From Alphaproteobacteria bacterium (GTDB lineage Bacteria; Pseudomonadota; Alphaproteobacteria; DSM-16000; Inquilinaceae): a stretch of DNA of 64,000 nucleotides. The position numbers were made by a program, and so were the translations under genes. The notes under the pieces were generated by a model, which did no database searches, had not been told where the DNA came from, and worked only from the letters and a program-made list of their open reading frames with translations. The first letter of the stretch is position 1; each line of letters begins with the position of its first letter. Positions 63,319 to 64,000 of this stretch are shown in pieces. The DNA lies in NCBI GenBank assembly GCA_028277405.1, contig JANQGH010000071.1, forward strand, positions 62,001-126,000. The letters run 5' to 3'.

Positions 63319-64000
63319 ATGAATCGAACGCAGCGAGCTATGACCAAAAAGATCAAGACGATGGCGCGCAACAAGGGCATTGCCGGCGCGGCTGATACCG
63401 AAGGCATCATCGAGACTGCATCCGCAATCGCCAAAGCGATTCAGCCTTCTTTGGGCGCGATGTGCGAGATCGTCGTTCACGATTTCAGCGATCTGGACAG
63501 GTCCGTGGTTGCCTATGAAGGCAATCTTACCGGCCGAGGGGTCGGGTCCCCGGTCACGCCCCTGTCGCTTGAGCTCATCAACGCCGAAGAGAGGCCTTCG
63601 GCCATCTCGGACCGAATGCTCAGCACCAGCGACGGAAGAATCATTAAATCCACCGTGGTGGCACTGCGTAATGAACACGGACATCTGGTAGGGTCGTTTT
63701 GCCTCAACCTTGATGTCTCAAATCTCAAGCACGCTCTCAATCTGCTGGAGGATTTGGCCGGCGCACCGGAGCAGTCCAAGCCCTACACCTTTCCCGAAAA
63801 CCTGCCGCAACTGCTCGACACCGTTCTCGATCAGGAGGAACGCAAGCTGGGACGCAGTCTCGTCAACCTGGATGCCAAGCAGCGGCTCACCGTCATCGAA
63901 TCGCTCGAGCAGCATCGGATTTTCGAGATTCGCAATTCGGTCAATCTCATCGCGGAGCGGTTTTCGGTCTCGCGCGCAACGATTTACACCGATCTCGAAA
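63319..64000 (+). CDS. YheO/DauR-type PAS-HTH transcriptional regulator (partial, runs off the window)
   Basis: At least 227 codons, open at the right edge. It starts at ATG 63319 behind TAGGAGTG, with in-frame alternatives at 63340 and 63361. A YheO-like PAS domain is visible as MCEIVVHDFSDLDRSVVAYE, VTPLSLELINAEERPSAISD and VVALRNEHGHLVGSFCLNLD. A HTH near the end is SVNLIAERFSVSRATIYTDLE. The PAS plus C-terminal HTH architecture matches the D-arginine-utilisation-type repressors (DauR). It probably controls the amidase gene 131 bp upstream. Confidence 0.88.
   Translation, partial: MNRTQRAMTKKIKTMARNKGIAGAADTEGIIETASAIAKAIQPSLGAMCEIVVHDFSDLDRSVVAYEGNLTGRGVGSPVTPLSLELINAEERPSAISDRMLSTSDGRIIKSTVVALRNEHGHLVGSFCLNLDVSNLKHALNLLEDLAGAPEQSKPYTFPENLPQLLDTVLDQEERKLGRSLVNLDAKQRLTVIESLEQHRIFEIRNSVNLIAERFSVSRATIYTDLE

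Overview
The window looks like a chromosome segment of a high-GC alphaproteobacterium. The evidence is GC-rich coding sequence with dense antisense open frames, ATGA/GTGA-coupled operons, and many ABC importers with family-typical sugar-acid and polyol enzymes. No ribosomal or single-copy marker gene is present to fix the genus.

From 1 to about 47.7 kb the window is an almost unbroken run of catabolic modules, each with an importer, enzymes and a local regulator. (i) 1-6.4 kb, minus strand: a FadR-type GntR regulator, a dihydrodipicolinate-synthase/N-acetylneuraminate-lyase family enzyme and a complete Dpp/Opp-type importer. A second DapA-family enzyme is divergent at 6.5 kb, across three operator-like repeats spaced exactly 21 bp apart. 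(ii) 7.5-17.3 kb: an operon of split transketolase, FGGY kinase, Rbs-type importer and SDR, with a divergent SorC regulator and a second SDR. (iii) 17.5-19.2 kb: two lower-GC genes, a methyltransferase and a sulfotransferase-like protein. (iv) 33.9 down to 19.4 kb: one 14.5-kb run of thirteen same-strand genes. It goes LacI regulator, Gfo/Idh/MocA dehydrogenase, CoA-transferase, enoyl-CoA hydratase, aldehyde dehydrogenase, CUT1 importer, two GMC oxidoreductases around an SDR, and a Dabb protein. (v) 34.2-47.7 kb: a phytanoyl-CoA-dioxygenase-like protein and two three-gene sugar importers separated by an XRE-cupin regulator. These are followed by a phosphotriesterase-like hydrolase, a glutamine-amidotransferase-like protein, an HpcH aldolase, an alpha/beta hydrolase, a HisD paralogue and a LacI regulator, then a small methyltransferase.

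A tRNA-Ala(GGC) at 48.5 kb marks the left edge of an integrated mobilizable element of about 12 kb. The gene of a large serine recombinase runs antisense into the 3' half of that tRNA. The element also holds small DNA-binding proteins, a compact tyrosine recombinase with duplicated site-like repeats upstream, several unrecognised proteins (one built from three copies of a roughly 75-residue unit), a HigBA toxin-antitoxin pair directly upstream of a two-gene Gabija-like defence pair, and a MobA/MobC mobilization module. The right edge is not resolved. About 1 kb without a recognisable gene follows, then an amidase and a YheO/DauR-type regulator that runs off the window.

Regulatory structure recurs. 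Perfect or near-perfect hairpins lie directly downstream of four of the five binding-protein genes, and CG-centred LacI-type palindromes lie near both LacI-regulated units. All functional calls rest on motif recognition by eye; transported substrates are not determinable from the sequence.
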